NCBI GenBank assembly: GCA_019637685.1
Contig: JAHBVF010000011.1
Span: forward strand, 1 to 64,000
Origin: Caldilineaceae bacterium
GTDB taxonomy: Bacteria; Chloroflexota; Anaerolineae; Caldilineales; Caldilineaceae
Length of the DNA stretch: 64,000 bases
Direction of reading: 5' to 3'
How positions within the stretch are numbered: the stretch's first letter is position 1; each line of letters opens with the position of its first letter. The notes under the pieces were generated by a model. The model ran no database searches. It was not told where the DNA came from and worked only from the letters and a program-made list of their open reading frames with translations. Both the position numbers and the translations under genes were made by a program. Shown here piece by piece: positions 16,653 to 25,812 of the stretch.

Positions 16653-17835
16653 ACAAAAGAACAGGCGAATTGCCTGGGTGCTGTGCTGTGCACTTTTTTT
16701 CGCCAGTGTGACCGCAGGCTGCACATGGCCCGCGCCTGTCGGTCAGGTGGCGCCATTCGTGCTGCCGGCCACAGTGACGCCGTCGCCCACCCACACGGCA
16801 ACTGTGATGGCAACTGTGACGCCAACCGCGACCGCCGTTTCCACATTCACGCCGACAGCTACACCCAAACCCACTGCTCCGCCTGAATCCACCTCTACCG
16901 CCACACCCATCACACCCCAACCGATTCTGGAGATTCCTCTGGCTGGCCCAGCGACCTTTGGTCGCCCGGAGTTCTCCGGTCTGGCCTGGTATGGGGACTA
17001 TCTGGTGCTCTTGCCCCAATACCCTGGCCGTTTCGCCACCGGCGATGGCGCACTTTTTGTGTTGGATCGGGCGGAGATCGAGGCATTTGTGGAGGGCGCG
17101 CTGCCCGGCCCACTGACGCCCCGGCCACTGCCGGTGGACGCGCCGGGTTTGCGCGCCCAGTTTCCCGGCTACGAAGGTTTCGAGTCGATTGTCTTCGATG
17201 GAGAACGGGTCTATCTGACTGTGGAAAGTTGGACTGCCAGGGGTATGCTAGGCTGGATTGTGGCCGGGCGGGTGGAGCCGGATCTGAACCTCTTGCACAT
17301 TGACGTCACTTCGGCGGTTGCCATTGCGCCCCAGGCCGATCTGGGCAATATGACCGATGAGGCGATCGTCCTGTGGGACGACGAAAAAGGCACGTCGCTT
17401 CTGACAATCTACGAGGCCAATGGCCTGCTGGTCAATCCCCAACCAGTGACCCACCGCTTTGCCACAGACCTGTCGCCGCTGGCATCTTTGCCCCTCCCCC
17501 ACGTGGAGTATCGCATCACCGACGCCACGCCTGCGGATGAAAAAGGCAATTTCTGGGCCATCAATTATTTCTATCCCGGCGATGTAAAACTGAAACCGAG
17601 CAGCGATGCCTTGCCGCGGCTGGTATTGAATAACCTGCCCCACGTGGAGCGACTGGTAGAATTTCAGGTGACCGACAAAGGAATCCGCTTCTCCGGCGCG
17701 CCGCCTGTCTATCTGCAACTGCTGGAAACCGACGCCCGCAACTGGGAGGGCATTGTGCGCCTGGACGAACGAGGCTTTCTGCTGGTCACCGATACCCACC
17801 CCCGCACAATATTGGCCTTTGTTGCAAAGCCATAG
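16645..17835 (+). CDS. putative lipoprotein with esterase-like/beta-propeller domain
   Basis: A 396-residue exported protein. MNRQKNRRIAWVLCCALFF and a Cys after SVTAG suggest a lipoprotein signal. Residues about 35-85 are a Thr/Pro/Ala-rich linker (TPSPT, TPTAT repeats). The remaining 300 residues (FSGLAWYGDYLVLLPQ, GFESIVFDGERVYLTVES, GNMTDEAIVLWDD, NWEGIVRLDERGFLLVTD) look like a beta-propeller of the esterase-like phytase-related type. The function is not clear. ATG 16645 overlaps the stop of the ATPase gene, implying translational coupling. It ends 9 bases from the convergent SARP-STAND gene. Confidence 0.65.
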   Translation: MNRQKNRRIAWVLCCALFFASVTAGCTWPAPVGQVAPFVLPATVTPSPTHTATVMATVTPTATAVSTFTPTATPKPTAPPESTSTATPITPQPILEIPLAGPATFGRPEFSGLAWYGDYLVLLPQYPGRFATGDGALFVLDRAEIEAFVEGALPGPLTPRPLPVDAPGLRAQFPGYEGFESIVFDGERVYLTVESWTARGMLGWIVAGRVEPDLNLLHIDVTSAVAIAPQADLGNMTDEAIVLWDDEKGTSLLTIYEANGLLVNPQPVTHRFATDLSPLASLPLPHVEYRITDATPADEKGNFWAINYFYPGDVKLKPSSDALPRLVLNNLPHVERLVEFQVTDKGIRFSGAPPVYLQLLETDARNWEGIVRLDERGFLLVTDTHPRTILAFVAKP

Positions 17836-17844
17836 CCAGCCTGT

Positions 17845-20800
17845 TCAAGCCTGCGGTCGCGTATACCCCAAGTAGGTTCTCCACTCGTCATCCGTTAGCG
17901 AACGATTGGCAATCCGGCGGCACCTCTCGGCCCACGCTGACTGAGGCAGCTTCCACGCGTGGCCGTTGTTGTCAAAAGAGGCCAGATAGAGCCAACGCCC
18001 GTCTGGGCTGAGAGCCATGGACTCGGTTTCAATGCCCATACGCAGGGCTGGGGCCAGGGGTGTCTGGCTTTGCATATCCCACCACAGCACACTGCCGTCT
18101 CCACCCAGTGTTAACAGAACAGACTCTCCGTGCAGAGGGCTGAACTCGGCCTGCCACACCTGTCCCTGGTGACCAGTCAGGGGTTCGCCCTGCTCCTCCC
18201 CCGTGTGCGGATTCCCGAAACGAACTGTCCCGTCCGCACCAGTCGAAATAAGCGTCTCTCCGTCGGCTGTATAGAGCAGATCGGTGACCCAATTGGCGTG
18301 GGCCGGGATAGCCGCCCGAACAGGCGTCAAGTCGGGCACAGACCAGAGGGCGATGGTGCAATCTTTGCCACCTGTGGCCACCCGCGTGCCATCTGGCGAG
18401 AAGGCCAGCGCCAACACCCAGGCAACCGATCCTGTGTGTAGCTGCCGGGGCGGCTGAACAATCTGCCCGGTTCTCACGTCCCACAGACTTACAAGACCGT
18501 TCAGATCGCCCTGGGCCAATAGCCGACTGTCCCTGCTGAAAGCCAGGGCAATGGATGGCTCGTTGTGGGGATTGGGGGATGTGGCGATGGGTTGCCACGT
18601 TTCTGTGTCCCACAGCAAGAGCGATCCCCGATTGGTCAGCGCCACAAAGATACAGCCATCCGGACTGAAACGCCCTGCCATGCATTCCTCTCCACTGGGG
18701 GCAGCCAGCCGCCGTTTTGTCTCGAAGGTGGATGTGTCCCACAGGCAAACCGACCCATCCAGCGAGGCCGTTGCCAGCGTTTGTCCGTCGCGGCTGACGG
18801 CAACCGTGCGCACCCGCTTGGAATGGCCTGTCAGATAGCGATGGCGTGCCAGATTCCACAGATGGATTTTGCCGTTGCTATCCCCGCTGGCCAGCAGAGA
18901 ACCATCCGCAGAAAAGGCTGCGCAGCGCACCCAATTGCTGTGTGGAAATGGACCCATTTCCAACTGTCGGCCACTCTCCACATCCCACAAAAAGAGCTGA
19001 TTGTCTGTGCCGCCCGTGGCCAGAATGGAGCCATCCGGGCTGAAGCCCACGAATAGGACCCGGCCTGTATGGGCGGAAAGAGGGTCTGTCGTCTCGCGGC
19101 CGGTTTGCGTATCCCACAGGCGGGCCGTGCCGTCAAAACTGGCGGTCGCCAGCCTGGACCCGTCTGGGTTCAGCGCCAGGCCGTGGATAGTTTCCCGGTG
19201 GCCCAACAGGAGCGGAGTGAGGGCTGCGCCGGTTTGCCGTTGTTGCAGGCGCACGCCAAGCTTTTGTCCCACATTTTCCAGGGTGGCCAGCAAATCTGCA
19301 TTCGGCCCCACCTGCGTCGAGGCAGCTTCGGGCAGGGGGGGCGAAGCAGGCAGCGAACGACCGCTCTCTGTTTCCCAGAGTGCCAGTTGCCCGTCGGTGG
19401 CAATCGAAAGCAGATAGCGCCCGTCCACAGAAAAGCGGAGACGAAAGATGGCTTCTGTGTGGTTCGGTATCAGCAGCCGAGAGGTGAGTGTTGCGGTCTC
19501 CCACAGCGCAATCTGCTGGCCGTGGACAGTGGCAAACCAGTGACCTGTAGGGTCCAGGGCCACGTCGTCGGTCTGTTCATTTTCGCTGGTCAGCAGGGGT
19601 TTGGAGGAGTAATTGGCTGTCTGCCAAATCTGCACTTGATTTCTCTCGTCCGAAGAGATGAGGGAAGTGCCATCGGCTGAAAAACTGAGATAGAAGACAG
19701 GGGACTGATGTCCGTGCAAAATTCGTTCTAAAAAGGGATTAACATTCAGTGTAGTCAGGAGATCCGTGCGGTCTTGGGGCTGGTCGCTGCGTTCCAGCGC
19801 TTCCGCGGCCAACAGCAGGGCCAGATCGCAATTGCGTTGCATCAATTGGTTGGCCTGCGCGCCCAACTGACGGGCCATAGCCCGGCGTTCCATGCGGCGG
19901 GATTCTTCCAGTGCCATCTCCAATTCGCGGCGGCTCTGATACGCCAGCTTCTCCTGTTCGATCCGGGCCTGAATGCTGTCGCCGATAAGCTCAGCCAGGG
20001 GGTCGTCCAAGTCGTCCCCCCGTTCCTGCCACCAGCGCTCGGCTTCTGCCAAAATCAGCCCGCGCAAAAGTGCGTCTGGGTCCTTCCCCTGGCGCAGCCA
20101 CAGTTGCAGCGCGGGGCGGGTGCGTGTCTGCCACAGGTGAAAGGCCCGATCTTCCGAGAGCCATTCGCGCAGCATCCCCCATTCCTGAATCAGCGCTTCG
20201 TGGATCACCTCGACGGTTTCGTGTCCGTCTATGTCCTGATTGGTCACGACCAGCCGGGAATCGGCCAGGCGGTGTACCAGCGGCCAGTCGACTTCTCCGA
20301 TCTCTGAGCGGGCAGCCAGACGTCTGGTATCTTCTATTGTCTCATTGGGATGAACGAGCTGCAGGAAGATGCGCCGCACCCTTTGCTGTTCGTCCAACGA
20401 GAGCCGGGCCACGACGCCGTTCGCATAGTGGGTGAGCGCACCGCTCACCTGTTCGATGTTACTGTAGGCTTCGTTGGTTATCCAGCGCTCGGTGCGTTTT
20501 TCCCACAGGAGAGCCAGAGCGAATTGCAGGAGTGGAATCTGCCCCGGCGCATTGTCCAGATCGGCCAGGATGCGCTCGATAAGGCCCGGCTCATACGCAA
20601 TGCCGTACTGTCGGGCTGGCTCCTCAATCGCACGGCGTAGCTGGTCGTTGTCCATTCGTCCCAGCAGAATTAAATGATCGGGCGCCAGCGAAGAAAGGGA
20701 GTGATGGGCCAATGCCTGCCCCAGGAAATCGGCGCGCAGCACAATGAGAATGGAGAGATCTTTGGTTGTGTCGTCCGAGCGGCCAAACAGTCCGTTCAGG

Positions 20801-22080
20801 AGCAGGCGTTGTGCTTTCTCGTCGGTCGAAAGCGTGAAAATTTCTTCAAACTGATCAGCGATCAACAGAATCCGGGAAGGTGCGGTTTCCCCCTCGGCGG
20901 GCGGGGGTGTCAACGCATCTGTAATGATCGAACGCAAGTCTGTGTCTGGATTCTGGAGAGCAGTTTTCAATCGGTGGCTGGCCTCTTCCCCGTTCAGTGC
21001 CGGGTAGATGGCCTGGGCCAGATTCTGCAGCGGTTCGCTCCCTGGCCGGAAGGAGGCAATCCTCCAGGTGGTGTGGCTCCCGGTCGGCTGGTCTTGCAGG
21101 GCCGGGAGCAGACCCGCATTGACAACAGATGACTTCCCGCTGCCAGATGGCCCAGTCAAAAGGACCAGTGGCTGTTGACAGACCACCGCACGCAAGCGAT
21201 CGATAGTCGTCTCCCGTCCATAGAAGTTTGCCGATTGCTCTGGGCCAAACGCAGAAAGTCCGGGATAGGGCGAGGGATCTGACTGACCGGCTCGCTGGTT
21301 GGCTGGCTGGCTGATTTGATGGGCGCGAATCTGCTCGTGGAGTTCAACCAGTCTGGGGGAGGGTTGCAGGCCAAACTCGGAAGCCAGGCCTTCGCGGTAC
21401 TGTTGATAGACCGCCAGGGCCGCAGGCCGGTTGTTGGAAAGAGTCAGGGCCATTATCAGACGTTCGGTCGGTTCTTCCAATAGGGGGCGTAGAGCCAGAT
21501 GGCGATTGGCATAGCGGATCACCCGTTCGTGATCGCCAATCCGGGCCAGGTGGATTTGCAGTTTGTCCAAGCTGGCCAGAATCCGTTCCTCCAGCCCAAC
21601 CCGCAGTGCCGCCACTTCGGCCTCCATTTCCAACGCGGGGCTGTCGAAAAAATTGCCGAGTAAGGGCGCTGCGTAGAGATCGATCGCCAATGCCGTTTTC
21701 TCGCAGCAGGTGGGGCAACACTGCGTGGCAGGGTGCTGGTGGGTGTCACATTCGTCCAGCAGTCGTTGAATCACGAGGAAGTCAATTGTCGCCTGATCGG
21801 AACGCAGTTGGATGGAATGCCTGTCGACGACGAAATGGCGGGAGGGGCTGCCTGTGTCTCCCAGTGCATTGCGCAGCCGGACAAACTCGGCCCGGAGATT
21901 GGTGCGGGGGCTGCTGCTCTCCGGCCAAAGATAATCTGCCAGCCGCACGCGGGAGACAGGCTGATCCGCGTGCAAAGCCAGATAGGCCAGCAGCAGACCG
22001 GCTTTGCACGTGGGCAGGTTCACAGGCTGGCCGCTGTGCCAAACAGAGAGGGAGCCAAGTAGATAAATCGAGAGCGGCAT
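17845..22080 (-). CDS. SARP/BTAD-STAND NTPase-WD40 regulator
   Basis: A 1411-residue signalling regulator. The N-terminus is a winged-helix plus BTAD pair as in SARP/AfsR activators (about 1-245; VWHSGQPVNLP, LWPESSSPRTNLRAEFVRLRNAL). Then comes an nSTAND-type NTPase introduced by PYPGLSAFGPEQSANFYGRE, with Walker A GPSGSGKSS (about 310-318) and Walker B LLIADQFEEIF (about 405). A helical section follows, then about 14 WD40 repeats (about 790-1395; DGSVCLWDTSTFE, DNQLFLWDVESG). The propeller probably senses a ligand and NTP hydrolysis gates the DNA-binding or effector state. CAGGAAA precedes ATG 22080. It diverges from a DJ-1-like/SpoVS gene across 123 bases that hold 11-bp-period repeats. 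Confidence 0.9.
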   Translation of the reverse strand: MPLSIYLLGSLSVWHSGQPVNLPTCKAGLLLAYLALHADQPVSRVRLADYLWPESSSPRTNLRAEFVRLRNALGDTGSPSRHFVVDRHSIQLRSDQATIDFLVIQRLLDECDTHQHPATQCCPTCCEKTALAIDLYAAPLLGNFFDSPALEMEAEVAALRVGLEERILASLDKLQIHLARIGDHERVIRYANRHLALRPLLEEPTERLIMALTLSNNRPAALAVYQQYREGLASEFGLQPSPRLVELHEQIRAHQISQPANQRAGQSDPSPYPGLSAFGPEQSANFYGRETTIDRLRAVVCQQPLVLLTGPSGSGKSSVVNAGLLPALQDQPTGSHTTWRIASFRPGSEPLQNLAQAIYPALNGEEASHRLKTALQNPDTDLRSIITDALTPPPAEGETAPSRILLIADQFEEIFTLSTDEKAQRLLLNGLFGRSDDTTKDLSILIVLRADFLGQALAHHSLSSLAPDHLILLGRMDNDQLRRAIEEPARQYGIAYEPGLIERILADLDNAPGQIPLLQFALALLWEKRTERWITNEAYSNIEQVSGALTHYANGVVARLSLDEQQRVRRIFLQLVHPNETIEDTRRLAARSEIGEVDWPLVHRLADSRLVVTNQDIDGHETVEVIHEALIQEWGMLREWLSEDRAFHLWQTRTRPALQLWLRQGKDPDALLRGLILAEAERWWQERGDDLDDPLAELIGDSIQARIEQEKLAYQSRRELEMALEESRRMERRAMARQLGAQANQLMQRNCDLALLLAAEALERSDQPQDRTDLLTTLNVNPFLERILHGHQSPVFYLSFSADGTSLISSDERNQVQIWQTANYSSKPLLTSENEQTDDVALDPTGHWFATVHGQQIALWETATLTSRLLIPNHTEAIFRLRFSVDGRYLLSIATDGQLALWETESGRSLPASPPLPEAASTQVGPNADLLATLENVGQKLGVRLQQRQTGAALTPLLLGHRETIHGLALNPDGSRLATASFDGTARLWDTQTGRETTDPLSAHTGRVLFVGFSPDGSILATGGTDNQLFLWDVESGRQLEMGPFPHSNWVRCAAFSADGSLLASGDSNGKIHLWNLARHRYLTGHSKRVRTVAVSRDGQTLATASLDGSVCLWDTSTFETKRRLAAPSGEECMAGRFSPDGCIFVALTNRGSLLLWDTETWQPIATSPNPHNEPSIALAFSRDSRLLAQGDLNGLVSLWDVRTGQIVQPPRQLHTGSVAWVLALAFSPDGTRVATGGKDCTIALWSVPDLTPVRAAIPAHANWVTDLLYTADGETLISTGADGTVRFGNPHTGEEQGEPLTGHQGQVWQAEFSPLHGESVLLTLGGDGSVLWWDMQSQTPLAPALRMGIETESMALSPDGRWLYLASFDNNGHAWKLPQSAWAERCRRIANRSLTDDEWRTYLGYTRPQA

Positions 22081-22132
22081 CTGAGATATTTCCTGGGAAA
22101 CTGGTGGGTGTTCTCAGCTAATTGTGCCTTGT

Positions 22133-22160
22133 TTGCAACGTTTTTGCAACGCTCGTTGCA
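22133..22160. promoter_or_regulatory. candidate SARP operator in a divergent promoter
   Basis: TTGCAACG occurs at 22133-22140 and 22144-22151 (11-bp period), and an inverted CGTTGCA follows at 22154-22160, making TGCAACG-CT-CGTTGCA. SARP-family activators are known to bind heptameric direct repeats with 11-bp periodicity. The site lies between the SARP-STAND-WD40 gene and the SpoVS-fusion gene, so the regulator may control both. Binding is inference. Confidence 0.5.
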
Positions 22161-22203
22161 TATACTTGTAAGAACATCATTCAACAGCCATACGAGGCAT
22201 GCA

Positions 22204-23010
22204 ATGACAGCAAAAAAATCTGTGATACTTTGGGCCAGCTATTTTGATGAGCTGGCTGCCATTTCAATCGTCCATACCTTCCGTCAGTTGGGTATTCCCA
22301 CCGAATTGGTTGCCATCCATCAGCGGGAAGAAAAACAGCGCAGCGACGTGCTTACCCATTCCCACAAAACTTTGGACGAGACAGTAGCCACTGTCAAGCA
22401 AATCGCCTGTCTGATTATTCCTTCGTCGGTTACTGTTTTGGGCCATTTCGAGCAAGACCCACTTTTCTGGCAGTTGATTCACTCTGTGGATGCCCAGGGC
22501 GGACGGGTGGTAATGTGTCAGCCCGATGGCCCTGCTGATCCGGAAATTGCCAAACAATTGCCTGCGCCCGAACGGATGATCTTTCTGCCGGTTGCGGATA
22601 AACTGCTGGTCTTTGCCCGCTGGCTGGGGCAGGGCCTGCTGGCGGGTGACGGGCTGAATCACCTCTATCCCCGCCGTGGAATGCCGCCGCTAATCCGTGT
22701 GGCGAATGAATCCAACCCGGCCAGCGTAGCCGGCGCGATGGCCGGCATTATCCGGGATTATGGCTTTGCCGAAGCCCAATCGGTGGGGGCCGCCGCGGGC
22801 AATCAGATGCTAAAGGCGGCGGCCATTGCCAAAAGCTATCTGGTGGCAGACCGGCTGGCTCTCTCGATTACGCCGGATTTTGTCACTGTACGGATCGGGG
22901 GATTTCCCCGCTCTGCCATCCACCTCTTCATCCGCGCGCGTCCAACAGAAATGGACAACCGTATGGACTGGACGGAAGTGCCCGCGCCTGCGCCGACAAA
23001 AGATGATTGA
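22204..23010 (+). CDS. DJ-1/PfpI-like domain fused to SpoVS domain
   Basis: A 268-residue fusion. Residues 163-250 are a SpoVS domain (LIRVANESNPASVAGAMAG, then GAAAGNQMLKAAAIAKSYL), an Alba-like fold proposed to bind nucleic acid. Residues 1-150 look like a DJ-1/PfpI or class I glutamine-amidotransferase-like Rossmann layer (VILWASYFDELAAISIVHTFRQLG, CLIIPSSVTVLG, QGGRVVMCQPDG, ending FARWLGQGLLAGDG), without the usual catalytic nucleophile elbow. ATG 22204 with GAGG just upstream is preferred to the open extension to 22108. It diverges from the SARP-STAND-WD40 gene. The N-terminal fold call is tentative; SpoVS is firm. Confidence 0.72.
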   Translation: MTAKKSVILWASYFDELAAISIVHTFRQLGIPTELVAIHQREEKQRSDVLTHSHKTLDETVATVKQIACLIIPSSVTVLGHFEQDPLFWQLIHSVDAQGGRVVMCQPDGPADPEIAKQLPAPERMIFLPVADKLLVFARWLGQGLLAGDGLNHLYPRRGMPPLIRVANESNPASVAGAMAGIIRDYGFAEAQSVGAAAGNQMLKAAAIAKSYLVADRLALSITPDFVTVRIGGFPRSAIHLFIRARPTEMDNRMDWTEVPAPAPTKDD

Positions 23011-23172
23011 TCTGAGAATAGCCGCTGACAGACACGGATGGGACAAATGCGCAGGAGCAATTCTGTCTGTATCCGGGCAATCTGTGGATGCTTTTCATTG
23101 CTGGCTATAGCCCACAGAGATATGAGAACTGATATGTAACGGCAGGACCAGAATAGACTGCGGGGGCCACGC

Positions 23173-23210
23173 GTTGCAGACCTGAACCCACAGGTCTGCA
23201 ACTTTTTTTT
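23173..23210 (+). terminator. strong rho-independent terminator
   Basis: GTTGCAGACCTG (23173-23184) pairs perfectly with CAGGTCTGCAAC (23191-23202) around a 6-base loop, followed by eight T residues. It ends the SpoVS-fusion transcript. The 160 bases between that gene's stop and the hairpin show no ORF I would support, so a 3' UTR or small RNA is possible. Confidence 0.85.
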
Positions 23211-23293
23211 GACTTTGCATATCGGGATTGGGGCGGGGTATACTGGGTGCGTCACGCACACAATTGACTGAAAGTGGCTCATTCCCCAACTGT

Positions 23294-23323
23294 TGTCACG
23301 CTTTTACTATTGTCACGCTTTTA
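23294..23323 (+). promoter_or_regulatory. tandem 13-bp direct repeat before a small exported protein gene
   Basis: TGTCACGCTTTTA occurs at 23294-23306 and again at 23311-23323, directly abutting the ATG at 23324. A 17-bp period differs from the 11-bp-period sites elsewhere. It may be an operator or a slippage duplication. If translation starts at GTG 23342, the repeat would lie in the leader. Confidence 0.35.
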
Positions 23324-23791
23324 ATGAAAGGAACGCCACTAGTGGGTCGTTTTCTATCTTTTGCCCTAACCTCGATTATAACTCTCTGCGCTGTTGCGTT
23401 CTTTTCCGTTGGGCCTTCCGAAGTTCGAGCCGCGCCCAATCTGCCGCCTCGCCCCACATTGACGCCGACAGTTGAAAATCTTGCCCGGATTTTGCTTGTG
23501 GCCGGACCAGCCTACGAAGGCGCGTGGACTGTTGTCCAGTGGCAGGACAAGCCGGGAAAGTGGCACGATGTGGAAGGCTGGCAGGGCCACGTGCGCAATG
23601 GCTGGATCCGCTGGCGGGTAGCGCCCAAAGATTGGCAGACTGGCCCTTTCCGCTGGCTGCTCTATGACCAGGCGGGGGGCACGCTGCTGGCAAGCACGCC
23701 TTCTTTTACCCTGCCCAACGGCCCTTTTGGGATTGTCGGAGTTGCGCCCACAGCCGTGCAGCCATCGACAGGCGCGGCCGGCGCTGATTGA
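23324..23791 (+). CDS. small secreted protein, unknown
   Basis: A 155-residue exported protein (or 149 residues from GTG 23342, which has AAAGGA at a good distance). The N-terminus is a Sec signal peptide ending about VRAAPNLPP. A short Pro/Thr stretch follows, then a compact domain rich in Trp (TVVQWQDKPGKWHDVEGWQG, GWIRWRV, GPFRWLLYD), about 85 residues long and likely all-beta. I recognise no family. It follows a strong terminator, so it has its own promoter. Confidence 0.6.
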   Translation: MKGTPLVGRFLSFALTSIITLCAVAFFSVGPSEVRAAPNLPPRPTLTPTVENLARILLVAGPAYEGAWTVVQWQDKPGKWHDVEGWQGHVRNGWIRWRVAPKDWQTGPFRWLLYDQAGGTLLASTPSFTLPNGPFGIVGVAPTAVQPSTGAAGAD

Positions 23792-23833
23792 TCTGTGCCA
23801 GGCATGCCCATTTGCCGACTGTGATTGTGGCGG

Positions 23834-25723
23834 CTATTCGGCTCTTTCTGCCAATGCTGCCCAACGGTCAAACGCATCTTCCAGGGATTTTTCCACCCTT
23901 TGCAACTGATCCGCCAGCGTCTGGATGTGGGTGTAGTCCTCTCCGCCCTGGTTGATGTCAGCCTGCAAGGCTGTCTGTTCCTCTTCCAGCCCGGCAATGC
24001 GTGCCTCCAACGCTTCCAACTCCCGCTGCTCATTCCACGTGAGTTTTTTGCCAGATGTGCGGCTTTCAGAAGTTCGACTTTTCGGAAGAAGTCGGACTTC
24101 TTCTTTTTCCTTCCCCTCCTGCAACTCCTCATCCCGCAGCCGCCGATAGCTCTCGTAGGGCGCGGGGTAGCGTTTGCCCAACTTGCCGTTTTCATAGGGG
24201 ATGATGAAATCCACCGTGCGGTCGAGAAAGTAGCGGTCGTGGCTGACGACGATCAGACAGCCGTTGAAATGATCGAGGAATTCTTCCAACACCGCCAGGG
24301 TTTGCACGTCCAAATCGTTGGTCGGTTCATCCAGCAGCAGCACATTCGGCTGGTGGATAAGAGTGCGCAGCAGATAGAGCCGCCGCCGTTCGCCGCCGCT
24401 CAGACTGGAGATGCGCCCCCACTGCATCGCGCGGGAAAAGAGAAACCATTCCAGCATTTGGGCCGCTTCCACCCGTTCGCCCTCTTTGGTGCGGATGAGC
24501 GGCGCTTCGGCTTCGATGAATTCCAGCAGCCGGGTGCGTCCCTCCAAATCCGCCGCGTTCTGATCGTAGTAGCCCACCTGGACTGTCTCGCCCCATTCCA
24601 GCGTGCCCCCTTCCGCTGCGATTTTGCCCGCCAGAATCTCCAGAAAGGTGCTTTTGCCTGCGCCGTTGGGTCCCAGAATGCCCAGGCGATCTCCCGGCTC
24701 CAGACGAAAATCTACTCCATCCACCACCCGCTTGTCGCCGTAGGATTTGACCAGCCCGGTGGCTGTCAGCACTTTTGTGCCCAGCCGCCGGGAAGCCAGG
24801 GCCATGGCCACCCGCTCCTCGCCGGAGTCGTATTCGATGCGTTCGATCTCGGCGAAGCGCTCTTTGCGCGCTTTCTGTTTTGTGCCCCGGGCCATGGGCA
24901 TCCGGCGCACCCACTCCAGTTCCCGTTTGAGAAATTGGCGGCGTTTCTGCTCGGCCGCGGCCAACTTTTCGTGGCGTTGCTCCCGCAGTTCCAGATAGCG
25001 GCTGTAGTTGCCGGGATAGACGATCAGTTCCCGCCGGTCTAACTCCACAATGCGATTGACCACCCGGTCCAGAAAGTAGCGGTCGTGGGTCACCATCAGC
25101 AGGCTGCCCGGTGTACTGACCAGATATTCTTCCAGCCAGTCCACTGTCTCGGCGTCGATGTGGTTGGTTGGCTCGTCCAGAATCAGCAGGTCCGCCCGAT
25201 CGATGAGAGCGCGGGCCAGGGCCACCCGCTTGCGCTGGCCTCCGCTCAGGGTTCCCACCCGCGCCTCGAAATTGTCAATGCCCAATTGGGTGAGGATGGC
25301 TTTGGCATTGGCTTCCGCGGCCCAGCCGCCGGTCTGGTCCATCTGCCCGGAAAGTTCGAGAAAATGGCGTTGCAGCTCCGCGTCCTGGGGAGTGCGTTCC
25401 AGCCGCTGGCTGGTGGATTCGTAGGCCGCCAGCAGTTGCATCTGGGGCGAATCACTGCGGAAGAGCTGGGCAAGAACCGTGGCGTTGTCGTCCAGCAGTG
25501 GCTCCTGGCGCAGAAACTCCACGCGCACGTGGCCCCAAAGGGTGACACTGCCGCTGTCCGGCGCTTCTTCGCCCGCGATCAGGCGCAGGAGTGTGGTCTT
25601 GCCGCTGCCGTTGACGCCGATCAGCCCAATACGATCGCCGCTGTTGATGGAAAGATTCACTTTGTCCAGCAGCAGCCGTTCGGAATACTGTTTGGAGACC
25701 GCTTCGAGGGTGAGAAGGTTCAT
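23834..25723 (-). CDS. uup: ABC-F ATPase, Uup-type
   Basis: A soluble ABC protein of 629 residues with two ATPase cassettes and no membrane domain. First Walker A GVNGSGKTT (about 37-45), signature LSGGQ (about 159), Walker B LLILDEPTNHID; second Walker A GPNGAGKST (about 353), signature LSGGE, Walker B VLLLDEPTNDLD. A C-terminal coiled-coil arm follows (about 560-629), as in Uup. ABC-F proteins act on the ribosome. Between cassette 2 and the arm, SRTSESRTS is encoded by a palindromic repeat (24068-24101) that looks inserted. Confidence 0.9.
   Translation of the reverse strand: MNLLTLEAVSKQYSERLLLDKVNLSINSGDRIGLIGVNGSGKTTLLRLIAGEEAPDSGSVTLWGHVRVEFLRQEPLLDDNATVLAQLFRSDSPQMQLLAAYESTSQRLERTPQDAELQRHFLELSGQMDQTGGWAAEANAKAILTQLGIDNFEARVGTLSGGQRKRVALARALIDRADLLILDEPTNHIDAETVDWLEEYLVSTPGSLLMVTHDRYFLDRVVNRIVELDRRELIVYPGNYSRYLELREQRHEKLAAAEQKRRQFLKRELEWVRRMPMARGTKQKARKERFAEIERIEYDSGEERVAMALASRRLGTKVLTATGLVKSYGDKRVVDGVDFRLEPGDRLGILGPNGAGKSTFLEILAGKIAAEGGTLEWGETVQVGYYDQNAADLEGRTRLLEFIEAEAPLIRTKEGERVEAAQMLEWFLFSRAMQWGRISSLSGGERRRLYLLRTLIHQPNVLLLDEPTNDLDVQTLAVLEEFLDHFNGCLIVVSHDRYFLDRTVDFIIPYENGKLGKRYPAPYESYRRLRDEELQEGKEKEEVRLLPKSRTSESRTSGKKLTWNEQRELEALEARIAGLEEEQTALQADINQGGEDYTHIQTLADQLQRVEKSLEDAFDRWAALAERAE
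24068..24101 (-). repeat. in-frame palindromic element in uup
   Basis: AGAAGTTCGACTT (24068-24080) pairs with AAGTCGGACTTCT (24089-24101), one mismatch, around an 8-base loop. It encodes a Ser/Arg/Thr-rich patch in the linker before the coiled-coil arm. Confidence 0.65.
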
Positions 25724-25812
25724 TGGGTATTGGATATTCCGTAGTGTGTCGGTTGGGTGAATGCCGCATACGTAAGGGGACGGATGACAATCTCTGGCGG
25801 CGAGAACCCAAC

